Assembly: GCA_003586115.2 (NCBI GenBank)
Contig: QVOM02000053.1
Location: 1,471,658-1,535,657, forward strand
Direction: 5' to 3'
Source of the DNA: Salvator merianae
Taxonomy: Eukaryota; Chordata; Lepidosauria; Squamata; Teiidae
DNA length: 64,000 nucleotides
Below are positions 36,001-46,800 of this stretch, piece by piece (position 1 is the first letter of the stretch; each line of letters begins with the position of its first letter). Position numbers and translations under genes: made by a program. Under the pieces are notes generated by a model. The model was not told where the DNA came from, ran no database searches, and worked only from the letters and a program-made list of their open reading frames with translations.

Positions 36001-36422
36001 TGCAACTACCAGGGCGGCAAAAGACCTGACTGGCTACTTCCCTCTCTCCTTTCTCTCCCAGCCAGTGTGAGCGCAGTCCTTGTCCGATGGGCAGCAAGGC
36101 CTGCCAGAGAGCTGCCAATTCCATCTCGTTCCACTACTTGCCCCTCCAGTCCAACCAGACGGTGCCCAGGGTCCTCTTCAAGATGTCCACCAGCCGCTTC
36201 GTGGGAGACAGTTTGCGCTTTGCCATCCTGGGGGGCAACAGCCAAGGGAGGCTGGCCGTGCAGCGTGCCGATCAGCACACGGGGGAGCTTCTGCTCATCC
36301 GGCCCGTGGTGGGGCCAACCACGCTGGAAGCCGACCTGGAAATGAGTGAATTTGCCCAGAGAGTACTTCTGGGAAGGCACATCTTCAAGATCACCGTGCT
36401 TGTTTCCCAGTATGAATTCTGA
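30054..36422 (+). CDS. FBLN7: Fibulin-7-type secreted matrix protein (complete, 8 coding exons)
   Basis: Coding exons are 30054-30119, 30428-30584, 31413-31583, 31955-32080, 32906-33028, 33844-33981, 35267-35405 and 36062-36422. All introns are GT-AG, and phases join to 426 codons plus TGA. Residues 1-22 are a signal peptide ([14 protein letters not shown]). Residues 23-74 are a helical segment starting GCLSKQQ. Residues 75-131 are a sushi domain with C77, C103, C117 and C130 and an N120-H-T sequon. Residues 132-173 are an EGF module. Residues 174-214 are a short cysteine-containing link. Residues 215-260 and 261-306 are calcium-binding EGF modules, each beginning DVDEC. Residues 307-426 are the fibulin C-terminal module, ending YEF. 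Domain order and length fit fibulin-7 (about 440 aa in human), an adhesive glycoprotein of tooth, cartilage and vessel matrix. Similarity to remembered human FBLN7 is only moderate, so a paralogue ('fibulin-7-like') is possible. The start is set by the signal peptide and an A at -3. Confidence 0.88.
30988..31208 (-). mobile_element. Dispersed squamate-type repeat, copy 5, in intron 2
   Basis: This is a minus-oriented near-full copy, reading on plus 'tggctactagaatggatgcc', 'ccatttgcagggagtcgaga' and 'gcctgatccagcagggctcc'. It lies inside intron 2 of the fibulin-7-type gene (30585-31412). Confidence 0.8.
32641..32732. mobile_element. Small palindromic MITE in intron 4
   Basis: 'gtggttctcacactatggat' then 'ctccagata' is mirrored by 'catccagaggaccaccgtt'. 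It has the same layout as 17143-17250 and 27745-27868. Confidence 0.55.
33560..33675 (+). mobile_element. LINE/SINE tail-like fragment in intron 5
   Basis: 'cttgtaaaccacatagagcc', 'ggaatttgcagtacataag' and an A-rich end resemble the common reptile retroposon tail ('tgtaagccgcctagag...ataaataa'). Similar tails lie at about 41985-42050, 53310-53480 and 61257-61342. Confidence 0.4.
34257..34543. mobile_element. hAT-like MITE in intron 6
   Basis: The left end 'cagggatgtgcaaaatcc' begins with the cagg typical of hAT termini, and the right end 'gtgtgcgtcccc' is its degenerate inverse. The interior is rich in ttcgaa, aatattcg and gcgaat words. No transposase is present. Confidence 0.6.
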
Positions 36423-36730
36423 GCCCTGTCGATGTCAGAGCTTCAAAACACATCCGCAGCCTGGGGAAAACAGGATGCATGCCTCCCAGTTCTACCAGGA
36501 GAATCGGGAGATGGGTCAGTCTGGGTTACTTATGCTGCCCCCAAAGCCCAAGGCAAACACCAGTGCTTGAAGAGGCCCATAGATATGGGATGTTTGGGTG
36601 AATTTTGAGCAAGTCGTGCCATGAACGCCAGGGTTAGACCTGGATGCTTTGTTAGATGATGTAGGCCTTACGTAGAGCCTTACCATATTACAAATGCAAA
36701 TACGTCTAGCTGCTTTCTGGATATATATAT

Positions 36731-36736
36731 ATTAAA
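36731..36736 (+). terminator. Candidate polyadenylation signal (ATTAAA) of the fibulin-7-type gene
   Basis: attaaa lies about 310 bases after the TGA stop, just before a hAT-like MITE at 36816. A second attaaa is at 37228-37233. Neither is proven to be used. Confidence 0.35.
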
Positions 36737-36815
36737 AACAGAGGCAAGAAAAACCAACATTGGCATTGGCTACAGACAGTTTCAGCATCCACCCATGACA
36801 TAACTAGGCTGGAGA

Positions 36816-37026
36816 CAGAGCTGTGCAAAATTCAATCCACGTTCGCAAATTCGGTCAAATATTTTGCATTTGCGAATATTCACATCAAATGGGAAAAACA
36901 TCACACAAACTATGAAAATGAATATGAAAAAGCATTTTTATGTTACGATTCGCCAGCAAAGCTAAAATATGGGTTTTTGCTTCAACAGTGAGATGAAAAG
37001 GCAGATTCATTTGTGCACATCCCTAG
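36816..37026. mobile_element. hAT-like MITE
   Basis: The left end 'cagagctgtgcaaaattc' and the right end 'tttgtgcacatccctag' are inverted counterparts. The interior has 'gcgaatattc' and 'attcgccagc' words, as in the 34257 copy. Confidence 0.65.
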
Positions 37027-37029
37027 CTG

Positions 37030-38760
37030 GAGATAACTGGAGGTTCCTCTCTGTATATTTCCTCCCTCTCTGAATTTTTTTGGATTCTTCTTGGAGGGGG
37101 GCACAGAACACCCCCCCCCCCAATCTTTGACAGCTGAATTCACTAAATGTGAATTCTGAAAGAGAAAGAAAGAGTAGCCCTTCATCCCCTGGTTTTATAT
37201 ATAAGACAGAAGTATTTTTTATACAGCATTAAAATGAATCACTTTTTGCTACATTAACACCAAAAATTAAAGGATGATTTTTTTACTCATATTTGTTGCA
37301 AAGAAATGCTTTGTTCAGTAAACTATACAGTATATAAAACAGGAGTCGTTTGAGTGTTTTTTTAAGGCACAAAAGTCAAAAGATCACTGCTAATCCTGGA
37401 TGGGGAAAGGGAAGGGTAGAATGGAAGAAGACCCCTGGTGCTCCAGTTTTTCAGTTTAAAATTAAAACCAAAAGCCAGTAGTCTTTACGACCCCTATAGA
37501 GCAGAGGAGTTCTCGGAAATACATTTGTGGATGGAAAAAGTATGATTAGATTACAAGAGAAAAACATGCCGTGGTCATCGGAAAAGTTCTGAGTTGTACC
37601 CTTTACCAGCGCTTCATGGAATGCTGGGATAAGTACAGCTTCGTGCTATGTGTAACATTACTAATACGTGAACTTGGCGAGAAGATTTAAGGCTTCAGAA
37701 ATACTGAGCAGATTTGTTAGTTCTGTTAATGAGCATAATGCCAGGAATTTATAATGAAGAATTTATCACTGAAGCTGCTGGCATGGGCCAGCCATCGGGG
37801 AGGATGTTTTCAAATCGGGTAGGGGGCTGCCGGCGCCTGTGAAGTGGGGCTCAGCCTTTGCCCCCCAAAACATCTGGCCACGCTGCATAAAAAATCGGCA
37901 GCCCATTCAATGCAGCTTGCAGTGCCTACACAGCCAGGGCTACTTCAGGGAGAGACAATTCTGCTCTGGCCTCAGCAGGCCCAGTCCTCCTTTTGGGGCT
38001 TTAGGACAGGGGAAACATTTAAATGCCCAGACCCGGATGCTGCTCCAACTAGCCGTGAAGACATCCTCTGTGGAGGTCTAAGCACGGCCATATGCAGCTG
38101 TCCCTCACATAACACACGTTTGCTCTTACTCACTTGGTAAAATGTACTTCTTGCGCTTAATACAACCTTGGGAACGTTAAGTAATACGACTTGGCCTCCG
38201 AGGTGGGGCTGAGTAGTAGACCGGACCTCTCCCCCAAGCGCAGTTTACTTACTGAACGCCTGGGCCTCCTCTCCACAATGCCCCCACAGATGGGAGCTGC
38301 ATACATGCTGGTTTGTACTGGTAGACTGGGTCTTCATGGTTCCCCTACAGGAAGCAATTAGCTGCCCAACGCAGCGTTGCACTATTGCAGGTGGTTTCTG
38401 GAAACCAAGCCGCAGCGTTATGCAAGGGATAACCCGTAGGTCATGAGATTCCAAGGAACAGCTTCCAAAATCGGGCAGCAAAAATAAAGGGGCCGAGGCC
38501 AAGAGGGATCAGCTTCTCTGAGACCTTTTTCTAGCTGAGGCAAAAGGGACTCGACAGTTTCGTATCGCGGCTGTGGCACAACACAAACTTCTCAGGCAGA
38601 CAGCGTAAAACTCACTATTCCATCCCTCTCCACAGACCAAACAAGCACCCTCTAACGAAAGCTACTGAACTCAGATTTAACTCTGTTTCATGGAAAGCAT
38701 CAGATAATCCATTCAATTCCTTCGGTATGCCTGTCTAAGAAGCAACCAATGCAGTCTGAA
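37030..38760. other. Intergenic region between two convergent genes
   Basis: No exon is recognised. The segment separates the 3' ends of the fibulin-7-type gene (plus) and PDPR (minus). It is AT-rich to about 37750 and then mixed. Confidence 0.45.
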
Positions 38761-38764
38761 GACA

Positions 38765-40866
38765 GGATAGTTAAAACAACCCTTTATTGATATACAAATC
38801 AGGTAGCACTGAAAACCAAACGGAACAGGAAAGAGCTGCTGAACCGCTGCACGGAGCAGGCGTGGTTTCCCAGCCGGATCACAGCACGGATGCGATCGAG
38901 CGCTGGGGCCCCTTTGTGCGCTTTGAACCGGGAATCCATGGGGCAGCCTACAGGTACATTTCAATTTCTGGAAAAAAAACCACACCCCACCCTACCTACA
39001 AAGGGAGTGCAGACCGGCATAAAACTGGGAGGAGGGCAGAATGTATTTTCCTTTAAAAAAAAAAAAAAAAAGATTGCAGCACGGAACTGAATTAATTCCG
39101 TAACTGTCAGCAGCAAAGAATATTCACACTATGCAAAAGAAAAGGCCAATACACAGAGGCGAATCTTCAGCCGTTTTAGGAGAACGTCGCAGGGGACGGG
39201 GTGTTCTCCGTCAGCAGAAAGTCCCCCAAACGGGGCGGCACCATCAATTACGTTCTGTCATCCTGTTTCCTTCCAAAAAAACAGCCTTTGGCCTAGGAAC
39301 CACCAACAGGGCTCCCCTTGCTCACCTCAGGGCCAGTGGGATTGGCATAAAGGGCGGTGCTCACTCCAGGGTCTGGCTTCCAGAGCGTTGGGCTTCATAC
39401 GTCAGCACTCAGAGGCAAGCCCAAAAGCCCGGCAACAACCGGAGGAGCTCAGCGCCTATTCTGCAGCTGAAGCAGATACTCCGCGGGGGTGCAGACAGAA
39501 CAGCCCTGCCAATGCTGGCAAACCCGAAGAGTCAGAAAAGTCAAAAGCCTCCTCCAGAGCCTGCCGCGGTAGTGTGATTACAACTGAGGTTTCAAAGAAT
39601 CGAGTCTTGAAGACAAGAGGGAACTGAGGTCAAATCTAAGCCCCCTCATTACGTAACATTCATGAGTGTAAGTAAGGCACACCATAAGCGAAGAGGAGGC
39701 CCGATTGGCGTCAGACTTCTCGTGCGTACTCTGCACAGTAGTAGCAGTACGGGCAAGAGCTTTTCATAATAAGGAGAAGCTTGCTCAAACAGAAAGCCCT
39801 TCCCAGCTCTGGAGGTCATTCCCAAGGGAAGAAGGTGATGAAGGAAGGCTGGCCTTGAAGGCCAAAAAGAAACAAACTCTAAAGTTCATCTGAGAAATGA
39901 AATGGAGTGAAACTTCACTGGCTGCTTCTGTGTGAGGGGAGACAGAGGGGGCACTACAAGATCAGGTATCTCCCCACACACTCTGTGGGAAAGGGCAGGA
40001 CATGTGCAGAAGAGGCCAGAACACGACAGGATCACAGGAGTTGCACTGAACTTTTGTTTCAGAAACGGGGGTAACTGCCATGATCCTGAAATCCCCCCCA
40101 CATTTTACAACCAGCCCATGCAAACTGTGAGGAAGAGGATGAGGCAGAAACTGGCAGAGCCTGGAAAGGATCCTGCAATGGATGACGTTCCCCAGGACTC
40201 CCGGCCACTCTAGATAAGCACGGTGGAAAACGTGGCCTGAAAGAGGAACCTTTCCGAACGCCAGCCGGCAATGAGCAACCTCTGAAGTCATTGTCTCAAC
40301 TGGGCAATGGACTGATGCATTGAGCCCCACCAGAAAAGGCCCCACTCTGTTCTGCACTGCTGCTGAACTGAAGCAGCTGCCCTCCGACCCTCCGGGACTA
40401 ACAGACCCCATCAGCAGCCCATGCGGAGACAAGGGATCCCTTTTGCCTCCATGCTTGCTATTTTCTTGGGGCAAGCGGGTGGGGTGCCTGCATGCATGAA
40501 CGTCCCCAGCTTCTGGGGAGACACTAAGTGCTATCAAAAGAAGAATGAAAAATCCCAGGGCCCAGGCTGATTCCAAGCCCACCGAGCCCCACCAAGCCCC
40601 CAGAAGGGGTGAGTCTGATTTCTCAGGACATGTGCGCGCTCGCCTATCGCCTGCACAGAAGCCAGCTCACCAACCCACAGGGCCAGCACTGTGCAAACGT
40701 GGAACGCCACTGGGAGAGACGAGAAGAGGCGGGGCATATATGGGAGTGGGAGAGGCAGGGAAGGGACAAAATATACAAAATGTAACAGATCAGAGGAACC
40801 GTACAAAGTCTATCGAGCAGCTGTAGAACATTCCGGAGCGGCACCAGCTCCTTCAGGCGTGTGCGG
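38765..40866 (-). other. PDPR: Probable PDPR 3' UTR
   Basis: This is the sequence between the PDPR stop codon and the first good minus-strand AATAAA (tttatt on plus at 38783-38788). It has no other recognisable exon, and contains an A run at 39054-39071. The extent is inferred from the signal position only. Confidence 0.5.
38783..38788 (-). terminator. PDPR: Candidate PDPR polyadenylation signal (AATAAA)
   Basis: On the minus strand it reads 'tcaataaaggg', about 2.08 kb after the PDPR stop. It is the first canonical AATAAA downstream that I noticed. Confidence 0.5.
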
Positions 40867-43800
40867 TTACTTCCCCTGGAACCCGCTGAATTCCATTTCG
40901 TCCTTGCGCCGGCGTGGGGTGAACAGGGAGCTGAAGGGGTACAGCTTGGCCTTGGCCTGAAAGCGCTGCCCGGCGATATCGATCTCGTATTCGCCCCGGT
41001 TGACGAAGTCTGGAGTGACCACCTGCTCCTCCCCGGTTTCCGGATCCAGGTTGTGCACGAAGCCCAGGCAGACGTGCCGCTCCAGGGTATAGCTGTAGGC
41101 ACTGCTGGTGGTCTTGCCGACGTACTGACCGTTCCGGTAGATGGGCTCCCCCCACCAAGGCCACAGGTCCAGGTCCGTGTCGTGGTCTTCGAGGACGAAC
41201 ATGATGAAGCGCTTGCAGACGCCCTCCTGCTTCTGCCGCAGCAGCGCCTCCCGCCCTATGAAGTCCATACCCTGCAGAGGGAGGAAGACGGGCTCAGCAA
41301 TGAGCAGACCGGAAGGCTACGGGGGGCCCCGCAGGGCCCGTGCCATTCCATCGGGCGTGTTTGGACACACTGCTTTTGTAAGCAGGGCGCCCTTGTTTAG
41401 AATGGCTCTTTGTCCTTTGGAAGACACACAAATAACCAAAGCTTTATTCTTAGTGATCATCCACATCACCGTACTTTTCTGTTTGTTTTACAAAAAATTG
41501 GGTTTGTGAAATACACCACCGTGAGTCCTGCTTAACTACAGGCAAACTGAAGCCAAGAGATCAGTGAGTTTCCTGTAGCCACCCAGTAGTCAGAGCAAGT
41601 TTTAAACCTGCATCTCATAAGAACACAAGAGGAGCCCTCCTGGATCAGGCCACAGCCCATCCAGTCCAGCATCCTGTCTCAACTGCTCCTGCTCAATAAA
41701 TCCGGCACCCGCAGCCCTAAGACCCTTTCTGATACCTTCTCCAGTTTCACCCGGAACTCGCGCCCACACTCCAGCGGGGTAGTGAAAGCATCCAGATCTT
41801 GGCCCCAAAAGGCAAAAAACTTCTCGATGCGCAAGCTGCGAAGGGCGTAATAGCCAGCATTCCGGATCCCGTACTTCTGGCCCACGCTCATCACCTCGTT
41901 GTACACATGCAGAGCGTACTGCAGGGGAAACAGGCAGAACAGCAGAATCTGAATGGCGCTGTAGGGGAAGGCAGCCTGTTTTTCATTGCTGTAACCCACC
42001 CTGAGACCTTTGGGTACAGGGCAGGATAAAAATGCAAATGAATAAATAACTTTTGATAGCTGAGGAGTGCTACCCTATGCTCCCTCCACCTTCGCCTACA
42101 AAGGCTCAACGCACCTAGGACACCTGTTTGCTCCTTATAGGATTATCCAACCCCCAGACATCTCTGAACCTGGTTCCACCCTGCCTGAATCCTAAGGAAA
42201 GCAGGCTGCCCAGAACCGGACTGAGCCCCTGAGGTGGGGGGGGAACACCAAACGCAGTGGAACTCTTTGGTGTGACAAAATCGGCGCACGAGTCCCAGAG
42301 TAGAGACCACGCGCCACGCTCACCTCAATGGGGATGTAAAGCATGAACCCCGGTTCGCCCGTGTGCGTCATGCTCATGACTCTGATGCCGTTGGCGTAGC
42401 CCACGCTCATCTCCTGCAGAGGAAGGAACCAAAGGAAGACGGCTCCAGTCAGCGTTCGGAAAATCCAGAGCAAAATCCAGAACAAAAGAGCGGGGGCAGC
42501 CGTTCACTCTCTTCACCCAGGGGTTCATCAGCAGACTTAAACCGCCGGGAAAGAAAATGAGATTGCGCACTAGAAAGAACTTTAACCAGCTCTTAAAATC
42601 AGTTCTGTGGCAGAACAAGGGGAGGGAAGGGGAGAGGAGGGAGGGAGAAAACTCCTTTTTTTTTTTAAAATGGAGTTTTCAGAAGCAACTTCTCATTTTC
42701 CTATCGGTACAAGGATTTAAAGTTTGCACATTTGAAAGGAACTCAAGGCACTCCAAAGGGCTCCATTCCGCACTGCGCACAAGCAGCTCTTACAATCTGG
42801 CCATGACAAGCCAGTCTGCGATCCATGCAGCCTCTGCCTGCTTCTGGGAAGTTTCAGCCCTCGCAAACGACCAGCAAACAGAACTCTGAAGTAAACAAAT
42901 ATCTGTGCCCCGGCCTGTTCAGATTCACCACCATCCGATGCCGACACACAGTGAAGGCAAACCTTCCAACACCCACCCAGCCCCCCTCCGAAGGACTCCC
43001 CCAGGACAGCGCAAACCCCACATCCTCTACCACAAAACGTCCAACCTTGTGTCACCATGCCAGCAGAAGTCTAATAACCGAAGCTCTGTCCGTAGGGAAG
43101 ACCCTGTTGCTTCTGGAGGGGAGGAAAGGCGATTTTCTAAAAACAACGTACCTTGCAAAAGAGAGAGGGGAAGTGCTCCGGAGTCATAGGGGCGTAGGAC
43201 AGCTCGGACAGGACGTCCACAGCACGGGGGCCAATCAGGTTCAAAGCTGCGCAGAAGAGAGAGACGGGAGGATGGAGACCAAAGAAATCCCCCTTTCCAA
43301 CAAGTGCCAAGACAGGCGGAACTGGGGCTTACGAAGGGGACACAGAGTTTCTCCTACGCCTGTGGCAAAAGATCTCTGGGTCACATTTTTCACCCTTAAT
43401 TCTTTTTAAATTTACCCTCTTTCTGTATTTTCAAAAGACTCTATAATGCACTGTTCGGAACAGACTGGGAAACAAACAAGACCGCACGTGTTAATGGAAG
43501 AGCGTCTCCCCATAAACTGCACGGTGACCCTGGACCCCTTGCTGACCCAGGCTAAAGGTAAGCGCAGGAAGGCCCAAGGACTCCCACCATAAGGCTCTTT
43601 CCTTCCTTCAAGTCCTTCCACTTCACTTTCTCTTAGAAAAGTCGCGTTTCCTTTCCTCTCCCTCCCCCACTTCTCCCCGTCCGTATCCCGCCCCACGAAG
43701 AGCCCCCCGTCTGCCCCTCACCAAGCTTCCGCCCCCTCACCTGTGTACTTCCAGGTAACGTCTTCCAGCAGCAGGTTGCTGTCGTCGGGCATGTGCTTCT

Positions 43801-46800
43801 TCAGCCAGGCCCAGCAATGCACTTGCTGGTCTGTGGGGGAAATCATGAAGAAGCTGGAACGCAAATTACATGGAAGCAATTATACCCGGCAACGCGGCCG
43901 CGGCGGGAGATTTCGAGGGGCGCGTGGAGCAGAGGCGGGCAAAGTGGCATTTCAAGGCGCCGAAACCACCTCCTGGCCCGGGGGCTCTTCTCGGGGGCTG
44001 CCCCACGTTTACGGGCACCTAGTGTGGTTTGAGCAGGAGGTCTCAGAGGATCTGTCGCGCAGTAACGTCTGAAGGGCCGGAACTTGGCCAGCCCTGCTCT
44101 GGGGCAGTTCACCGTGTTCCGTCGCGTAAAAGGAATACGCAGCCGCACCTCCCTGGCAAAGAAACTGAGGGCCAAAAACCCCAGGGGGCGCAGGCCAAAC
44201 ACTTCCAAACTACAGTCCTGGCTGATTTCAGCCCTTTATGCCCAGCGAGCGAACTAAGAAGGGTGAGGGCTCCTGCGCGTGTATGGGAAGCCAAAAGCCT
44301 TCCGGAAGGACTGGCTTATACGCCCTTCGCCTGTCAGTATGAAGGAGCAGCCCTTCCCTACGTTTTGGGTCTAAGCACGTGGCCTGCAAGTCCCCTTGCA
44401 CCCACCGTGGCTAACTGGGCACCATGAGCTTGTAGGGAGGGACAAAACAAAAAAGGCTGCCGTGACCAAAAGCCCCTCGGAGCCAGCGATCCCGTCAGTG
44501 GCAATGGCTGAATCCCACAGGCGTCATTTCTACGCGTCACACACTGTGCGAGGCATGCAAGAACTACTGTAAGGAACCAGATTCCTTGGATCTGCCCTGA
44601 ACCCATTTAGAAGGTGGTTCTCTCCCCATTAAATCAGGGCTAATTTGCTTCCACTCAGGTATACTTCTGGGCACAGAGTTCACAGAGCCACGAAGTAGCA
44701 CAACGCAGGGAAGGGAGGTGCGGGTCCGCAGTCCTACCTGCGCTTGCTCAGTCGCACGATGCTGCAGTCGTTCTCGTATCCGCCGCTGTGATTCAGCATC
44801 CCCGTGTGAATGATGTGTCCCACAGGCACATCCAGGTCGTTGGAGAAGAGATACTGCAGGACATCCATGGCCTGGTCCCCTGCGGACTGCACCGGCGGGA
44901 AGAGGCAAAGAGGGATCAACCACAGCAGACGCCCTCAGCCCAGCAAACTGCCTTTCCGTTCCTAACAAGACACCCAAAGTTTTGGTACGGACGGACCAAT
45001 GAACTGCCGGGAGACTGTAGGCAGGCAAGCTATGTGCTCATGTCCCTGCAACAGTGGGCTACTAGATAAATGGACTATGGGTCCAGTCCAGTAGGGCATG
45101 CTCCTCAATTACATTCCAGGACAATGGCAAACGTTTGTGAAAGTATTCAAGAAGGGGCTTTCTTCCTCTCTCGTAATGTTAATCCCCCCTTTGCCTTCCT
45201 CCCATGCTGAGGGACCGGGCTGCATGTGAGCAGCAGAAATGGCAGCAGAATGACTGAAGGCCCAAGTGCGTGGCTGCTGATGGATGCCTGCCAAACCAGC
45301 CGTGAGCAAGCCAGGGAAGAACAGCAGCCACCTGCTGCACACCTGAGGTCTCAGCTTGGGTAGGAGGGACGAGGGATTGCCCAAAATCCACAACGGATGT
45401 AGTCCGAAGCACACCCAAGGTCTCAGCCTAACCAGGGAGACAAGGGGGACCTGAGGGCAAACTCCAGTGGAAGCAGGCTGTTTGGCAGGCGATCCACACG
45501 CAGGTGTGTTTCAGAATTGTGCGCTGAGTGAAGCGAGACAAAAAAGGACTCGGAGAGGGATTTCGGGGCCAAAGGTTTTATATGTCGAGGAGCACCATCT
45601 ACCGTCACACCGGGCTGGTGCACTCCTCCCGAGTGACGTCGGGGAAAGTAAATACCCTTTGCGTAAGCTTGCAAAATTCCCACCTCACACCTCTTGGCGG
45701 GCACCCAGAGCAACACCGTGCCCACGAAGGAGCTAACCTTCGGGAGGCATCCATTACCCCAACCTTTTGGAGGGTCGCCACAGCTACCCTCTTTCGAGCT
45801 TTAAGATTCTGATCCACTGATCCCCAAAGCTTCAGCCGTCATCCTTATCTGAGCTGCTTTTGTACAAAGGGTGGGACAGAGCAAAAGAGGGAGACGAAGT
45901 GTCCACCCGCACACACACACCGTGTCGAACACCTTAAACTACCCAGGAGCTTGGGACCGGAGGCGACACGCTAACGGTCAGATCTAGCTCATTCCCCCCT
46001 CTTGCCACACCTACACTTATCTCAAACTTGGTGAAGGACGACATGTCGATGACGCAGACCGCTTCCTTGCAGCACTTCACCTCTGCGCCAACAATATCAA
46101 ACCAGTCCGGCTTGTAGAAGGTCTTGCTCTGGTCCAGGGCCAGCAGGTCTAGGACAGAGGAAACCGGAAACTTTGAAAGAAGCGACTAAATATTTGCATC
46201 CAGGGCTCCGCACGGGCAAGACGCGTTCTCACCTTTGCCAGGCGGCACAAAATACTTGGCTCTCTCAAAACCGTGCTTCTCCATCCACCTGGCGCCCTGT
46301 GCGTCCAGCCGGTCATAGAGAGGCGACGTGCGCAGCTGCCTGCCAGTCTGGAAATCCCAACGGGGCACTTTCAGGTCATAGATCAGGGCTGGAGGGGCCA
46401 CAGAATCACAGAAATCAAAGCGCTGGAAGGGACACAAATCCATAATCTTTCCGCTCCAAGCAGGACATGTTACACAGCCCTGAAAAATACCAGCCCCCAA
46501 CTAGTAACAGAAAAATCTCTAAGGAAGGAAAGAAAGACAAGCCCTTAAGAACTGATCAAATCTGAGCAAGCCATTTTTGATGTTAGTTATAAAGCTACTA
46601 TGGAAACTTAATACAGACTTTCTCTGAATTGCACCCACAATCCTTAGCTTCACATTAACCCCAGATAACTTTAAGGGGACCCAAAGCCAGCGGAACTCCG
46701 CATTAACCTTACTGTAGATATAATAATTAATGCCCCAGAGGGGACCAAAGACTAAGAATACTCCCTGGGAAGTGCCTGTGCGTTACCCACAATTAAGAAA

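Noticed and set aside
44734..44919. An alternative start for the PDPR exon upstream of 44886
   Set aside because: The open frame extends into the intron, but the acceptor cag at 44887-44889 and the phase join (S|SAGDQ) fix the exon edge at 44886.
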